From Lachnospiraceae bacterium (GTDB lineage: Bacteria > Bacillota > Clostridia > Lachnospirales > Lachnospiraceae), in the NCBI GenBank assembly GCA_017552715.1, contig JAFZOW010000068.1, forward strand, positions 1 to 40,683: a DNA stretch of 40,683 bases, given 5' to 3'. The notes below the pieces were generated by a model. It searched no databases. It saw only the letters and a program-made list of their open reading frames with translations, and was not told where the DNA came from. A program made the position numbers and the translations under genes. Shown in pieces: positions 6,355 through 14,163 of this stretch; position 1 is the first letter of the stretch; the number at the start of each line of letters is the position of its first letter.

Positions 6355-7712
6355 CCTTTTGCTCCTCCGTTATTCTGTGGAAAATCCTGAAATTCCTCCG
6401 TCATCGTCAGTTGCTGTTCTCCCATAAGCGCCTTGAGCTTGATCATATTCTCCGCACGCGCCTTCCAATAATAGAAACCGGTCGCTGATGCCAATTCTGC
6501 AAAAATCCCCGGAACAATGTAAGCCAGCGGTGTCAGATCCATTGTTTTGAACATCAGAACAAACGATGCCACCACAATAGCAATTGTCGCCAATGCTACC
6601 ACCGCAAGGATTACTTTTGAAAATTCCGGCTTCTGTGCTGTCTTGGCCATCTCATCGATATACTGGTCAAGATCCGATGTTTCCATTCCCAGAGCCGCCA
6701 TTGCATCCGTGACCATATCCGACGCTGTAGCCAGATCCATTCCACCTGCTGCTGCCAGATCCAATACCTTCGGTAATGTTTCAGCCGATTTTGCTGCGTC
6801 ATATCCCGCTAGCGCCAAATAATTCAGTGCTTCTGCCGCTTCCGATGCTGAATATTTCGTTGTCTCGCCGCACTTTTTAGCAGCTGCTTCCAATGTCTTA
6901 TAATCGTTTGATCCGTTTCGGATCGCGTCCGAAGTGATCCCCATTGTCGCAGCCACCTGGCTCATGGACGCTTCAAACTCTTCCCCTGTGCCCACAGCCG
7001 CGCTCGCTATTTCTTTGATTCCATTTGCAAGTGCTTTTATACCTGAAATGATCGCCTGTGATGCCACGGTTGCATCGATTACTTTTCCCAGATCAGCTAC
7101 ATCGCCGCCTGTCGTTCTGGCAGCATTTCCTATCCCTAATAATCCCCTGGCGCTTTTTTCACTTTCCGCGGTGACCCTATCAAGCTCTTTGTCTGTCTCT
7201 GCCAGTTCTCCGCTCAACTTAAAAAGGCCTGCTTCCGTATTGTTCGCTTCTGTATTATATTTCTGTATTGCCCTTCCAGCAGCTTCATACTGCGCCTCGC
7301 TCTTCTCGATCGCCCTCCTTAGTTCATCAGTCGAATTAACATGGACGTCAACTGCTTCCGCAGCTTTTTTCTGTTCTTCCGTCAGCTTCCCTGTTCCCTC
7401 TTTTGCCTCTTCCAGGATCTTTTTCAGCTTCTCTGTTGTATTTCCATACTTTTGCTGCGCTTCCGAAGCGTTTTTGACCATGTTCTTCTGCTCTGCAAGT
7501 TTTGATTTTTGCAGTTCAATCTCTCTCGAGAGCAGCTCACTTTTCTTTTTAAGAGCATCAGCGCTTTTCTCAGCCCCTTTGAATTGAGCCTGAGTTTTTT
7601 TCATTTCACTTTGTAGTTCTTTTTCTGCAGCGGATATATCCTTTATTGCTTGTTTGTATTCCGGTGCACCGTCTACAGATATGCTTACTCTTACATTTCC
7701 TTTTTTCGCCAT
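6351..7712 (-). CDS. Tape-measure protein N-terminus fused in frame to a two-helix lysis-region membrane protein
   Basis: 453 residues in two unrelated parts. Residues 1 to about 360 are the start of a TP901-type tape-measure protein: a long coiled coil (about 15-190), then the conserved SQVAATMGITSD...TKYSASEAAEALNYLALAGY block. Full proteins of this family go on for several hundred more residues. From about residue 361 the sequence becomes KPEFSKVILAVVALATIAIV, with two membrane helices and a polar tail. This resembles small membrane proteins placed beside the endolysin in clostridial prophages, whose usual start is similar (KPEFSKVI). The join is near 6625-6640. The simplest reading is an in-frame deletion that removed the rest of the tape measure and all tail-tip genes. 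A functional chimeric protein is possible but unproven. It overlaps the amidase by four bases. Confidence 0.85.
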   Translation of the reverse strand: MAKKGNVRVSISVDGAPEYKQAIKDISAAEKELQSEMKKTQAQFKGAEKSADALKKKSELLSREIELQKSKLAEQKNMVKNASEAQQKYGNTTEKLKKILEEAKEGTGKLTEEQKKAAEAVDVHVNSTDELRRAIEKSEAQYEAAGRAIQKYNTEANNTEAGLFKLSGELAETDKELDRVTAESEKSARGLLGIGNAARTTGGDVADLGKVIDATVASQAIISGIKALANGIKEIASAAVGTGEEFEASMSQVAATMGITSDAIRNGSNDYKTLEAAAKKCGETTKYSASEAAEALNYLALAGYDAAKSAETLPKVLDLAAAGGMDLATASDMVTDAMAALGMETSDLDQYIDEMAKTAQKPEFSKVILAVVALATIAIVVASFVLMFKTMDLTPLAYIVPGIFAELASATGFYYWKARAENMIKLKALMGEQQLTMTEEFQDFPQNNGGAKG

Positions 7713-7715
7713 CTC

Positions 7716-7946
7716 TTACCTCAACTCATCCAAACTGCTTTCTTCTTCCTGTTCGTCAATAGTAAAAACTGCTCTCTTGATCTGCATATTGTTCCATTTC
7801 TTATATTCTTCAAACATGTCCCTGAACTGACCCAAATACAAAAAACCGGCCTGTTCCAGAGTCATCCCCATACGCAGCGCCGTCACTTTGAACCAGGCGA
7901 AGTTGAGCGCCTTTTGCTCTTCCCATTTTCCTCGCCTGGTATAGAT
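7716..7946 (-). CDS. Tail assembly chaperone T region, read by -1 frameshift from gpG
   Basis: This frame has no convincing start of its own; the only candidate is a TTG at 7964 without a ribosome binding site. It overlaps the gpG-like gene and is exactly the -1 frame relative to it. From the A AAA AAA site at 7946-7952 it runs about 76 codons (IYTRRGKWEEQKALNFAW... ending SSLDELR). The fused product would be about 206 residues. In lambda-like and many Gram-positive siphophages the tail chaperone pair G and GT is made this way and coats the tape measure during tail assembly. The gene lies immediately upstream of the tape-measure start, as expected. Confidence 0.85.
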   Translation of the reverse strand: MYTRRGKWEEQKALNFAWFKVTALRMGMTLEQAGFLYLGQFRDMFEEYKKWNNMQIKRAVFTIDEQEEESSLDELR

Positions 7947-8335
7947 TTTTTTACAGATTGGCAACGCTCCATTTCCCGATTGATAATGTTTAACATGTAA
8001 TTCTTTTCAATCTCGCATTCCATCAATATCTGTTCAGGATCCATCGGATCATATGGCTTTTTCTGTTCATATGCTTCCGCTTTCAGCCCTTCATTGATCA
8101 TAAGCGGCAGAATAAAATTCATTGCCTTCATTGACGGTTTTGTTATCTCCGGGATGGGTTTTCCTTCATCGTCATACTCATACTTTCCATCGTCCATTCT
8201 CTTCCATCGGAATCCAAGCAGCTCCATTCGGAATCTTTCCAGCGTTTCAAATTCCTCCTCAATCTCCTCGATCACGTTGTAATCAATTCGGATCGGGAGA
8301 TCCCTGTCTCCGATTCGGATCCTCTCCAGTTTCAT
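7883..8335 (-). CDS. Tail assembly chaperone (gpG-like)
   Basis: 150 residues from the ATG at 8335, which follows AAGGAGAACAGAAT. An in-frame ATG at 8377 lies upstream but lacks a ribosome binding site and falls inside a hairpin. The product starts MKLERIRIGDRDLPIRIDY and is acidic and helical with no membrane segment. Its position between the major tail protein and the tape measure, and the overlap with a -1 frame open reading frame at a slippery A7, identify it as the G-type chaperone. The unshifted product ends SPGSK. A minority of ribosomes would shift to give the GT form. Confidence 0.85.
   Translation of the reverse strand: MKLERIRIGDRDLPIRIDYNVIEEIEEEFETLERFRMELLGFRWKRMDDGKYEYDDEGKPIPEITKPSMKAMNFILPLMINEGLKAEAYEQKKPYDPMDPEQILMECEIEKNYMLNIINREMERCQSVKKSIPGEENGKSKRRSTSPGSK
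7892..7952 (-). promoter_or_regulatory. Programmed -1 frameshift signal (slippery A7 plus stem-loop)
   Basis: On the minus strand A AAA AAA (7952-7946) is in the correct phase, with gpG codons AAA AAA. Five bases later ACCAGGCGA (7940-7932) pairs perfectly with TCGCCTGGT (7900-7892) across a 31-nt loop, which itself holds GAGC/GCTC. The site leads exactly into the T frame. Confidence 0.85.
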
Positions 8336-8359
8336 ATTCTGTTCTCCTTCTTCAAAGAT

Positions 8360-8393
8360 GCCTGCAGGTGTTATCAAAGTGTCACCTGCAGGC
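8360..8393 (-). terminator. Perfect hairpin between major tail protein and gpG (possible attenuator)
   Basis: GCCTGCAGGTG and CACCTGCAGGC form an 11-bp perfect stem with a 12-nt loop. No long U-run follows on the minus strand, so it is more likely a partial terminator or RNA-stabilising hairpin. It would lower chaperone expression relative to the tail tube protein. Confidence 0.5.
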
Positions 8394-8414
8394 GTTTATT
8401 GGGGGCTACAATGG

Positions 8415-9110
8415 TCAGCTGGCTTCGTAATAAGTCTTCTGAGCATCCACAGTCGTGTCTGTGGTCAGCGTGTAGGTATAATTCGGATCCGTCCCGGATC
8501 TCTCATACCATCCCAGTGCCTTCGGGTTATCGCCCGATGCCGGAACCACTGCGGTATAGGTCAGATCGATGCCGAGCTTCGTCTTCAGCCATACCTCAGC
8601 TTCACGCACGGTATCGTACTTCGGGCTGCTGATCTGCCAGTCGCCGTTTGCCTTTGCTGTCGCAGATCCGGAAAGAGTCGGAGTTGCAAAGGTGATATTC
8701 TCGCCCTTAGTCTGGAAAGATGTCTGACCCTCGGTGAACTTCACCTTGTAAAGCAGGCAGCCCTGATACTTCTTGACACCATCCTCCATGGATGCCTGCC
8801 AGAAGCCATACCCTACGTACTTGGAGCTGTCGTTCGAGTTCTTCACTTCCTCTCCGCTTCCATTCGTGGTGTGACCGAAAAGGATAGGACCTGCCGCTGC
8901 AGGGATCCTGTCAGTGCCTACCTCTACGGCAGCATTTACGAACTCGTCCACACGCTCCGCCTCGCTGTTGTCAGCGTACAGAGAAGCTGTGGAGTAGTTC
9001 GGAGTGATGCTCGTGCTGATTGCCTTACCAAGCTTCATACCGTTGCTGTACGTTTCCGCATCGGCATCGAACTGAGCAATGTAAGGACTTGAAAGACCAA
9101 AATATGCCAT
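8415..9110 (-). CDS. Major tail (tube) protein, phi13 type
   Basis: 231 residues beginning MAYFGLSSPYIAQFD. This start, the KLGKAISTSITPNYSTASLYADN segment (about 27-50) and the GYGFWQASMEDGVKKYQGCLLYKVKF segment match the phi13-like major tail protein family of Gram-positive siphophages, which polymerises into the tail tube around the tape measure. The C-terminal 50 residues (ALGWYERSGTDPNYTYTLTTDTTVDAQKTYYEA) look like a separate small surface domain, found on many clostridial tail and cell-surface proteins. A ribosome binding site (AGGAGG region) precedes the ATG. It is followed by a strong hairpin before gpG. Confidence 0.9.
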   Translation of the reverse strand: MAYFGLSSPYIAQFDADAETYSNGMKLGKAISTSITPNYSTASLYADNSEAERVDEFVNAAVEVGTDRIPAAAGPILFGHTTNGSGEEVKNSNDSSKYVGYGFWQASMEDGVKKYQGCLLYKVKFTEGQTSFQTKGENITFATPTLSGSATAKANGDWQISSPKYDTVREAEVWLKTKLGIDLTYTAVVPASGDNPKALGWYERSGTDPNYTYTLTTDTTVDAQKTYYEAS

Positions 9111-9125
9111 TTTTCATTACCTCCT

Positions 9126-9476
9126 TTAGTTATCTGCTCCCGTATAATAACAGGAGAATATTGTACGTCTTGCGCGATCCGTCCCGGCCGCCACATCGTC
9201 CAGCCAGGTCTCTATATGTTCAACAGTAAAACCCTGATCCTTCAAGGCCTGCTTAATAAGTTTTTTGTCGGCAAAATAGTTGTACTTCTGTGGGGTTATG
9301 AACTGCACCTGGATCTTGACGGTGATCTCTTCCTCGTCATTGTCCGCATAGTATGATGCTCTTTCGTCCTCGTATGAGAATACGAGGAACTTGTCCTCTT
9401 TCCCCTCATAGATATCCTGCTTGCACGGATATCCGACTGCCTCGCCGACTGCTTTCATCATGGGATTGATATTCAT
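9126..9476 (-). CDS. Tail terminator/tail completion protein
   Basis: 116 residues, alpha/beta, no membrane segment (MNINPMMKAVGEAVGYPCKQDIYEG). Genes of this size and style, between the HK97-gp10-like protein and the major tail protein, encode the tail terminator that caps the tail tube where it meets the head. The family call rests mainly on gene order and the IQVQFITPQKYNYFADKKLIKQAL segment, which resembles DUF3168-like terminators. Its ATG overlaps the stop of the gp10-like gene by four bases, so translation is probably coupled. Confidence 0.7.
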   Translation of the reverse strand: MNINPMMKAVGEAVGYPCKQDIYEGKEDKFLVFSYEDERASYYADNDEEEITVKIQVQFITPQKYNYFADKKLIKQALKDQGFTVEHIETWLDDVAAGTDRARRTIFSCYYTGADN

Positions 9477-9910
9477 TCGCCCACCCTCTTATCAAAGACA
9501 TCCTGCATTGCATCCAAGGCTTCCGTCTCCGCTGCTGCCGTTGCCTGCTCAATGAAAGGCTGTGCCGGTATTCCCCTGGAAGGGATCCCGTACTCTTTCC
9601 ATACCGCTTTCAGCGCATTGGACACAGCATATTTCCCCCGGTGCGTTTTCGTGTGCCTGTATGTCTTTGTCTTTGAGCTCCCCTTGAAGTAAGCGGATAC
9701 TATAAAGTCTCCCCACTTTCCTTTCTTCGGTTTGCTCATCGTCACTGATTTCACGAGTTCTGATTCTCCCTCGTGTCTCACGACTCCCTGCACAGCTTTC
9801 TTTGTCTTTTCTACGAGTATCGGGCCTGCCGCCTCTACCATCTCGATACCGACCTCATCGATATCCGGCATCATATCTGAAAGTCCTGAAAACTCAAATG
9901 TCATGCCCAT
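9473..9910 (-). CDS. HK97 gp10-like head-tail/tail component
   Basis: 145 residues. The sequence MTFEFSGLSDMMPDID, followed by a helical segment (EMVEAAGPILVEKTKKAVQG) and the basic strand-rich part with RHTKTHRGKYAVSNALKAVWKEYGIP, matches the HK97 gp10-like family. The conserved C-terminal PAQPFIEQAT.AAETEA is also present. These proteins act in the neck or tail of HK97-type siphophages. The ATG at 9910 follows GAGGAGGCAGACC and overlaps the end of the upstream head-closure gene by 17 bases. Confidence 0.8.
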   Translation of the reverse strand: MGMTFEFSGLSDMMPDIDEVGIEMVEAAGPILVEKTKKAVQGVVRHEGESELVKSVTMSKPKKGKWGDFIVSAYFKGSSKTKTYRHTKTHRGKYAVSNALKAVWKEYGIPSRGIPAQPFIEQATAAAETEALDAMQDVFDKRVGE

Positions 9911-10244
9911 GGTCTGCCTCCTCAGCGGACAGCTCTACCTCTCCCATGTCTGTCCTGTACTGACGCACTATCCTGTACCGTATCCCGTCGTACTCTACAG
10001 CCCACGGCCGGATGATCCGTCCTCGTACATCTGTCCTGTTTGCAAGTGCCAGGTCGTCACGATCCACACAGAAGATATATTTCAGCTCCATCCCTTCGGT
10101 ATATGCCTGGTAGAACTCGGAAGATCGGACGGATTTCACTCTCGCCCATATCTCCGTTTCATCCTCCAGCTCATCCGTCGGAAATCCGCTTTCATCTTCT
10201 GTGATCCCTGTTTTTGTAATCAGCCTGATCAGTTCGTCTCGCAT
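9894..10244 (-). CDS. Head closure (head-tail adaptor) protein
   Basis: 116 residues (MRDELIRLITKTGITEDESGFP...). The small beta-barrel pattern with EIWARVKSVRSSEFYQA and IRYRIVRQYRTDMGEVEL resembles SPP1 gp16/HK97 gp9-like head closure proteins that bind below the connector ring. The start ATG follows CGGAGAATACAG and lies inside the end of the preceding connector gene (16-base overlap). Gene order (connector, closure, gp10-like, terminator, tube) is canonical. Confidence 0.75.
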   Translation of the reverse strand: MRDELIRLITKTGITEDESGFPTDELEDETEIWARVKSVRSSEFYQAYTEGMELKYIFCVDRDDLALANRTDVRGRIIRPWAVEYDGIRYRIVRQYRTDMGEVELSAEEADHGHDI

Positions 10245-10525
10245 CTGTATTCTCCGCTCAGGCTCATCGCATCCCGAAGCTTCTCAAAGCTCTGCTGATA
10301 CTGTGAGCCTTTGCCGTTGTAATCCTCCGCTGCCATCACATGGTAACGGATTGCCGTCAGGATCAGCTCATCATCCCTGATCTCGTTCTCCTCATATACG
10401 GAGACGCCCGCCCTTGTCAGTTCGAGCGTCCCCGCATTGATATCATCGGTGATGGTATCATCCAGAGCATTATGCCGTATCCTCATGTAGTTCTTTATTT
10501 TCGTCAATAATGCCGCTGCAGTCAT
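10229..10525 (-). CDS. Head-tail connector (gp6-like)
   Basis: 98 residues, mostly helical. It opens MTAAALLTKIKNYMRIRHNALDDTI, the signature of the HK97 gp6/SPP1 gp15 connector family (an N-terminal helix, then D.I...I.....). Twelve or thirteen copies form a ring beneath the portal. The ATG at 10525 follows GGAGGTGGCTG and overlaps the stop of the HeH-repeat gene, so the two are coupled. Confidence 0.8.
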   Translation of the reverse strand: MTAAALLTKIKNYMRIRHNALDDTITDDINAGTLELTRAGVSVYEENEIRDDELILTAIRYHVMAAEDYNGKGSQYQQSFEKLRDAMSLSGEYRCETN

Positions 10526-11052
10526 CAGCCACCTCCGGAATTCTCTCCTGCTGCCGCCTGTGCCGCAAGGAACGATGTGATCAGGTCTGCTTTTGTGCTT
10601 CCGCTGATCGTGTACCCCAGGCTGGCCGCCAGCTTCTTGATCTCTGCTATCGTGAGCGCTCCAAGCTCTTCGGCATCATAGTCGCCGCTGCTGTCCGAGT
10701 CTGCTCCTGATATGTCTGCCTCCTGCTTCGTTGTCTGCGCTGTCAGGAAACTCGTGATCAATGCTGCTTTCGTATCGCCTGTGATAGTGTATCCCAGCGT
10801 TGTCGCAAGCTCTTTGATCTCATAAATTGTCATCGTCTCGAGCTCCGCCTTCGTGTATTCCTCATCGGCGTTCGCATCTGCTGCCGCTTCATCAGCCGCT
10901 TCTGCGGTGCTCTGCGCGCTCAAAAAGCTCGTGATCAGTTCGGCCTTTGTGCTTCCGCTGATCGTGTATCCGTTACGCTCGGCCAGCGTCCGGATCTGGA
11001 TCTCAGTCAGGGCGGACAACTCCTCACTGGAGAAGTGTCCGTCCTTATTCAC
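10525..11052 (-). CDS. Protein with three HeH/SAP-like repeats, probably a frameshifted C-terminal extension of the capsid protein
   Basis: 175 codons from a GTG at 11052. The GTG has no convincing ribosome binding site. The reading frame stays open upstream (KKLVVAD before VNKDGHFSSEEL) into the capsid gene, and it is exactly the -1 frame at the A AAA AAC site there. The protein has three copies of a helix-extended-loop-helix unit. Each starts EEL.ALT or AELETMT and goes on through IKELA..LGYTI.G.TKA.LITSFL.AQ, at about residues 9-47, 71-108 and 129-166, joined by acidic Ala-rich linkers. HeH/SAP/Rho-N-like units bind nucleic acid or serve as small surface domains. Separate genes with one such unit are common after capsid genes. 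As an extension it would give a minor capsid form of about 573 residues. Confidence 0.7.
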   Translation of the reverse strand: MNKDGHFSSEELSALTEIQIRTLAERNGYTISGSTKAELITSFLSAQSTAEAADEAAADANADEEYTKAELETMTIYEIKELATTLGYTITGDTKAALITSFLTAQTTKQEADISGADSDSSGDYDAEELGALTIAEIKKLAASLGYTISGSTKADLITSFLAAQAAAGENSGGG

Positions 11053-11060
11053 GTCAGCGA

Positions 11061-12245
11061 CTACGAGTTTTTTACCGTCAGAGTGACCAGACTGTTGTTG
11101 TCGATCACCTTGCCATCAGCAAGCATGATGCATTTGGTCACTTCGTCATCGGTATCCTCATCGGTATACTTCTTCACGGTGGGCTGCATGTTCGTGTTGA
11201 GCATGTAGTCCTTCATGCGGAAGAGGAATGCCACGATCGTGTCAGCTGTCACGGTACCGCCGATATATGCAGCTACCTGGGTAGTGAACTCGACATGGCG
11301 GCCAAACAGGGTATATGCAGGCTTGCCATCAATACCGCTGTCGATCCTTGCGATCGGCTGACCGTTGTCATCTACCATGCCCAGGACCTGAGAAACGAAT
11401 GTCTTCTTGTTCATGACATAGATGGCATCGTCATATCCTTCCGGAAGCAGAGCTTCCATACCGATCAGGTTTGCATAGGTGATTGCATTCTCCTCCGTCA
11501 CGTTCACGTTCTGGCCTGAAATGAGGTTGCTGGACTTCAGGATACCTTCGGGCTCGTGATAGGTAGTGGTGCCACGACCGTTGATGATTGCACTGTCCAG
11601 AGCTCTTGCGATAGCCTCGGACAGCTGATTGATCAGTGTACGCTCGAAGATATCCAGCGTCACCACGCTCACCTCAAGGGATACAGCCACCTTTACCTTC
11701 AGCTTGTTGTATGCGAATGTCACGGATCCGGTTGTCTTCTCCTGGGAGTCAACATCACCACGCTCTGCCACCCAGCTTGCAGTCGGCTTTGCTGAAGAGG
11801 TAGGCACTACCACACCGCCCTTGTAGTAGGTGCGGGTAACAAGGTTCAGGATGTTCCCGACCTTCTCGATCTTTTCCACGATCCGGTTCAAAACCGTCTG
11901 AGGAATGACCGCTCCCACTTCGCTGGTGGTCGTCACTTCGTCCGTGTTCTTCATGATCGGAGTCCCCTTCATGACGTAATTCATGAAGGCCATACGATAC
12001 TCCAGCTCCTTGTCGTTGCCGTCCTTGGACACAACGCTCTCCGAAGCCATGGCGACCGGAGGCTTCACTGCACCCTTGAGGGCATTCAGATCAGCCTGCT
12101 GCTGTGCGCTCTTCTCGAACTTTGCATCCAGGTCTTCCACCTCTTTGGCCTTGGCCTCGTAGGTCTCGGAATCGCCGGCCTCAATAGCTGCCTGAGCAGC
12201 TTCGAGAAGCTCGTTGCGTTTCTTCAGATACTCTTCTCTGTTCAT
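11061..12245 (-). CDS. Major capsid protein, HK97 fold
   Basis: 394 residues. The first 100 or so residues are a charged coiled coil (EEYLKKRNELLEAAQAAIEA), the delta/scaffold domain normally removed by the prohead protease encoded just upstream. The shell domain follows with GAVIPQTVLNRIVEKIEKVG, PTSSAKPTASWVAERGD, then ISLEVS-like KVAVSLEVSVVTLD and the ALDSAIINGRGTTTYHEPEGIL loop. All are standard features of HK97/phage_capsid family members from Firmicutes. Four-base overlap with the protease gene. The last codons contain a slippery A AAA AAC, so an extended minor form is likely. Confidence 0.95.
   Translation of the reverse strand: MNREEYLKKRNELLEAAQAAIEAGDSETYEAKAKEVEDLDAKFEKSAQQQADLNALKGAVKPPVAMASESVVSKDGNDKELEYRMAFMNYVMKGTPIMKNTDEVTTTSEVGAVIPQTVLNRIVEKIEKVGNILNLVTRTYYKGGVVVPTSSAKPTASWVAERGDVDSQEKTTGSVTFAYNKLKVKVAVSLEVSVVTLDIFERTLINQLSEAIARALDSAIINGRGTTTYHEPEGILKSSNLISGQNVNVTEENAITYANLIGMEALLPEGYDDAIYVMNKKTFVSQVLGMVDDNGQPIARIDSGIDGKPAYTLFGRHVEFTTQVAAYIGGTVTADTIVAFLFRMKDYMLNTNMQPTVKKYTDEDTDDEVTKCIMLADGKVIDNNSLVTLTVKNS
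11067..11073 (-). promoter_or_regulatory. Slippery heptamer A AAA AAC near the end of the capsid gene
   Basis: The capsid frame reads GTA AAA AAC TCG TAG, so the heptamer is in the zero phase needed for -1 slippage. After the slip the frame continues AAA AAA CTC GTA GTC into the HeH-repeat frame without a stop. A nested hairpin (CGGACA/TGTCCG with inner CTCC/GGAG, 11041-11013) lies about 25 bases downstream. That is further than usual. Confidence 0.6.
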
Positions 12246-12958
12246 AAAACTTTACCTCCTTTTAGTTTGAGCAAGTTCAGCCTTGCCTGTGCCTTCTGGC
12301 TGTCGAATTCCGGGCTTTTCTTCCCGGCAAACTCCAGCCTGATCTTTTCTTTCACCTCGTCGCTTATGATAAAAGCGCCGTGGGCGTTGTATATTGAGAT
12401 CGGCCGCGCAAGGCTGCCGTTGTCTCCTATGATCTCGTCGATGAATCCATATTCCTTTGCTTCTTTGGCGTCCATCCACTTTCCCATGTTTCCTGTTCCG
12501 GTAGACATCATCCCCAGGATGGTCTTTTCATCCAAGCCGGTCTTCTGCTGATATACATTAGCCACAGACCTGTCAGCTGCTTTCAGAACACTAGCCATGG
12601 TTTCCATGTCGCGGTGGTCTCCGCCCTGCCATGTGCTGACATTATGGATCATATACTGGATCCCGGCGTTTGCTCTCACCGTATCAGCTCCACAGCATAT
12701 AACTGTGGCCGCACTCGCAGCATACCCTGTGATCTCGGCCACCGTCTTACCCTTGTATCGCTTCAGAGCCGAATAGATCTCATTTCCTGCATCGAGATCC
12801 CCGCCTCCTGAATTGACCAGGACCGTCACATCATCCTCACCTGCATCCTGCAGCGCTTTGATAATGTCCTTCGGACAGCAGGATTCCACCTCAAACCAGT
12901 CATATATCCATTTGTCATCATTACTGACGATCGTTCCGTTTATTGTGATCTCTTTCAT
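12242..12958 (-). CDS. ClpP-like prohead maturation protease
   Basis: 238 residues. The ClpP/S14 fold is recognised by VLVNSGGGDLDAGNEIYSAL (about 47-65), the nucleophile S82 in GYAASAATVI, and H105 in QYMIHNVSTWQGG. It then carries WMDAKEAKEYGFIDEIIG, the usual end of the catalytic domain. It cleaves the capsid delta domain during head maturation. The ATG follows AGGAGGTGAGAACGA and overlaps the portal stop by four bases. The downstream capsid gene also overlaps by four bases. Confidence 0.93.
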   Translation of the reverse strand: MKEITINGTIVSNDDKWIYDWFEVESCCPKDIIKALQDAGEDDVTVLVNSGGGDLDAGNEIYSALKRYKGKTVAEITGYAASAATVICCGADTVRANAGIQYMIHNVSTWQGGDHRDMETMASVLKAADRSVANVYQQKTGLDEKTILGMMSTGTGNMGKWMDAKEAKEYGFIDEIIGDNGSLARPISIYNAHGAFIISDEVKEKIRLEFAGKKSPEFDSQKAQARLNLLKLKGGKVL

Positions 12959-14151
12959 TCGTTCTCACCTCCTTCCGATCTGTCATCTCCCATGTATCCT
13001 GTATCTTTACGGAGCAGTGCCACATCGCCGCCCGGGATCGGCACCAGATTCAGGTATCCTCTCACCTCATTCGGTGTCATGATCCCTCTGTCAACAAACT
13101 GCACCAGCTCCAGCTTGCTCTTCATGCTTGCAAAAGTCAGTGCACTCGACTCAAACACGATCTGATTGCCGCGGCTCCTCTCAAGTCGGGAAAACAGTTT
13201 CCTGCTGTACTCCCGCGACATCTGCGCCGCGATGGGCTCTACGGCCTGCTCGTAGTATGAGATCCACTCGTCTTCCGTGTAGGTCGAGTGCACGATTTTT
13301 TCATTCGTCCCAAAATACGCATATATACGTTCAATCTGCTCCTTCGTCTGAGCAGCATTCGGTACATAATCATGCGGAGTGACCTGTATGGCTTCCGCTT
13401 TGGCATCTGTTGCCGCTACACCCAGGCCTCCGCTCTCAACGCTCAGATAGTCTTCTGCAAAGCGTTTCGTCGCTTCTTTCATGTCTTCAGGTCTGAGCGC
13501 TGATGTGAATTTGAGCAGCCATCTGACCACGGAGCTGTTCTTTATCGCATTCTTCATCCCCTGGTCCGACGTGTTCACAGAATCCATGATATCCGCCAGG
13601 GATTCCTGCGGTACTTCCCCGAACAGGTCATTGTTGATATAGTCTTCCCGGATGTGAATGATATCTTCATACCGGAAGGAATCATTCCTCCCGTTGTCGT
13701 AGTAGAATTTCAGCCACAGTTCATCATATTCGTCATACTTTGCTTCTACCGTTGATGCCGGGATCGGATACAGACCTGCCGGGACGCCATTTGCATCCCG
13801 CATGATCAGGATGAATGCGTTCCCGTTAAGTGACAGCTGGTTCGCTACCTTCTCCTGCATCATCTGGCCGGACATGTACTTGTTCGGTTCTTCCAGCAAA
13901 AAGCGGATATTGACTACAGGATTGACCTCCACCTTTTTTTCCGTTCCGTTATCTCCCTGCACCACTGTTGTCCTGACATGCTTTGCCACGCATTTTCCCA
14001 GCGCCTTTGTCCTTGGCTTGATGCAGGCTCTCACGATGTCAGAGTGATACAGTTTCCCGTTCCAGGAATAAAACCCGTTTCCACGGTCCACCACCATACG
14101 GTATATAGTCTTCTCTTCTTTGCTTTTCGCTTTTTTCTTGAATAATCCCAT
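12955..14151 (-). CDS. Portal protein, HK97 family
   Basis: 398 residues. Features are a basic N-terminus (MGLFKKKAKSKEEK), then YHSDIVRACIKPRTKALGKC, SLNGNAFILIMRDANGVPAGLYPIPA, the clip region with IIHIREDYINNDLFGEVP, and the stem/wing region with MSREYSRKLFSRLER and VQFVDRGIMTPNEVRGYLNL. This order is typical of the HK97 portal (phage_portal). Twelve copies form the DNA channel and terminase docking site. It lies 27 bases after the large terminase. That gap contains a perfect 12-bp palindrome. Confidence 0.95.
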   Translation of the reverse strand: MGLFKKKAKSKEEKTIYRMVVDRGNGFYSWNGKLYHSDIVRACIKPRTKALGKCVAKHVRTTVVQGDNGTEKKVEVNPVVNIRFLLEEPNKYMSGQMMQEKVANQLSLNGNAFILIMRDANGVPAGLYPIPASTVEAKYDEYDELWLKFYYDNGRNDSFRYEDIIHIREDYINNDLFGEVPQESLADIMDSVNTSDQGMKNAIKNSSVVRWLLKFTSALRPEDMKEATKRFAEDYLSVESGGLGVAATDAKAEAIQVTPHDYVPNAAQTKEQIERIYAYFGTNEKIVHSTYTEDEWISYYEQAVEPIAAQMSREYSRKLFSRLERSRGNQIVFESSALTFASMKSKLELVQFVDRGIMTPNEVRGYLNLVPIPGGDVALLRKDTGYMGDDRSEGGENE

Positions 14152-14163
14152 GGCCTTACCTCA

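Noticed and set aside
7716-7964. Independent gene starting at TTG 7964
   Set aside because: No ribosome binding site, and the frame is exactly -1 to gpG at an A7 slippery site with a downstream stem. The frameshift model explains it better.
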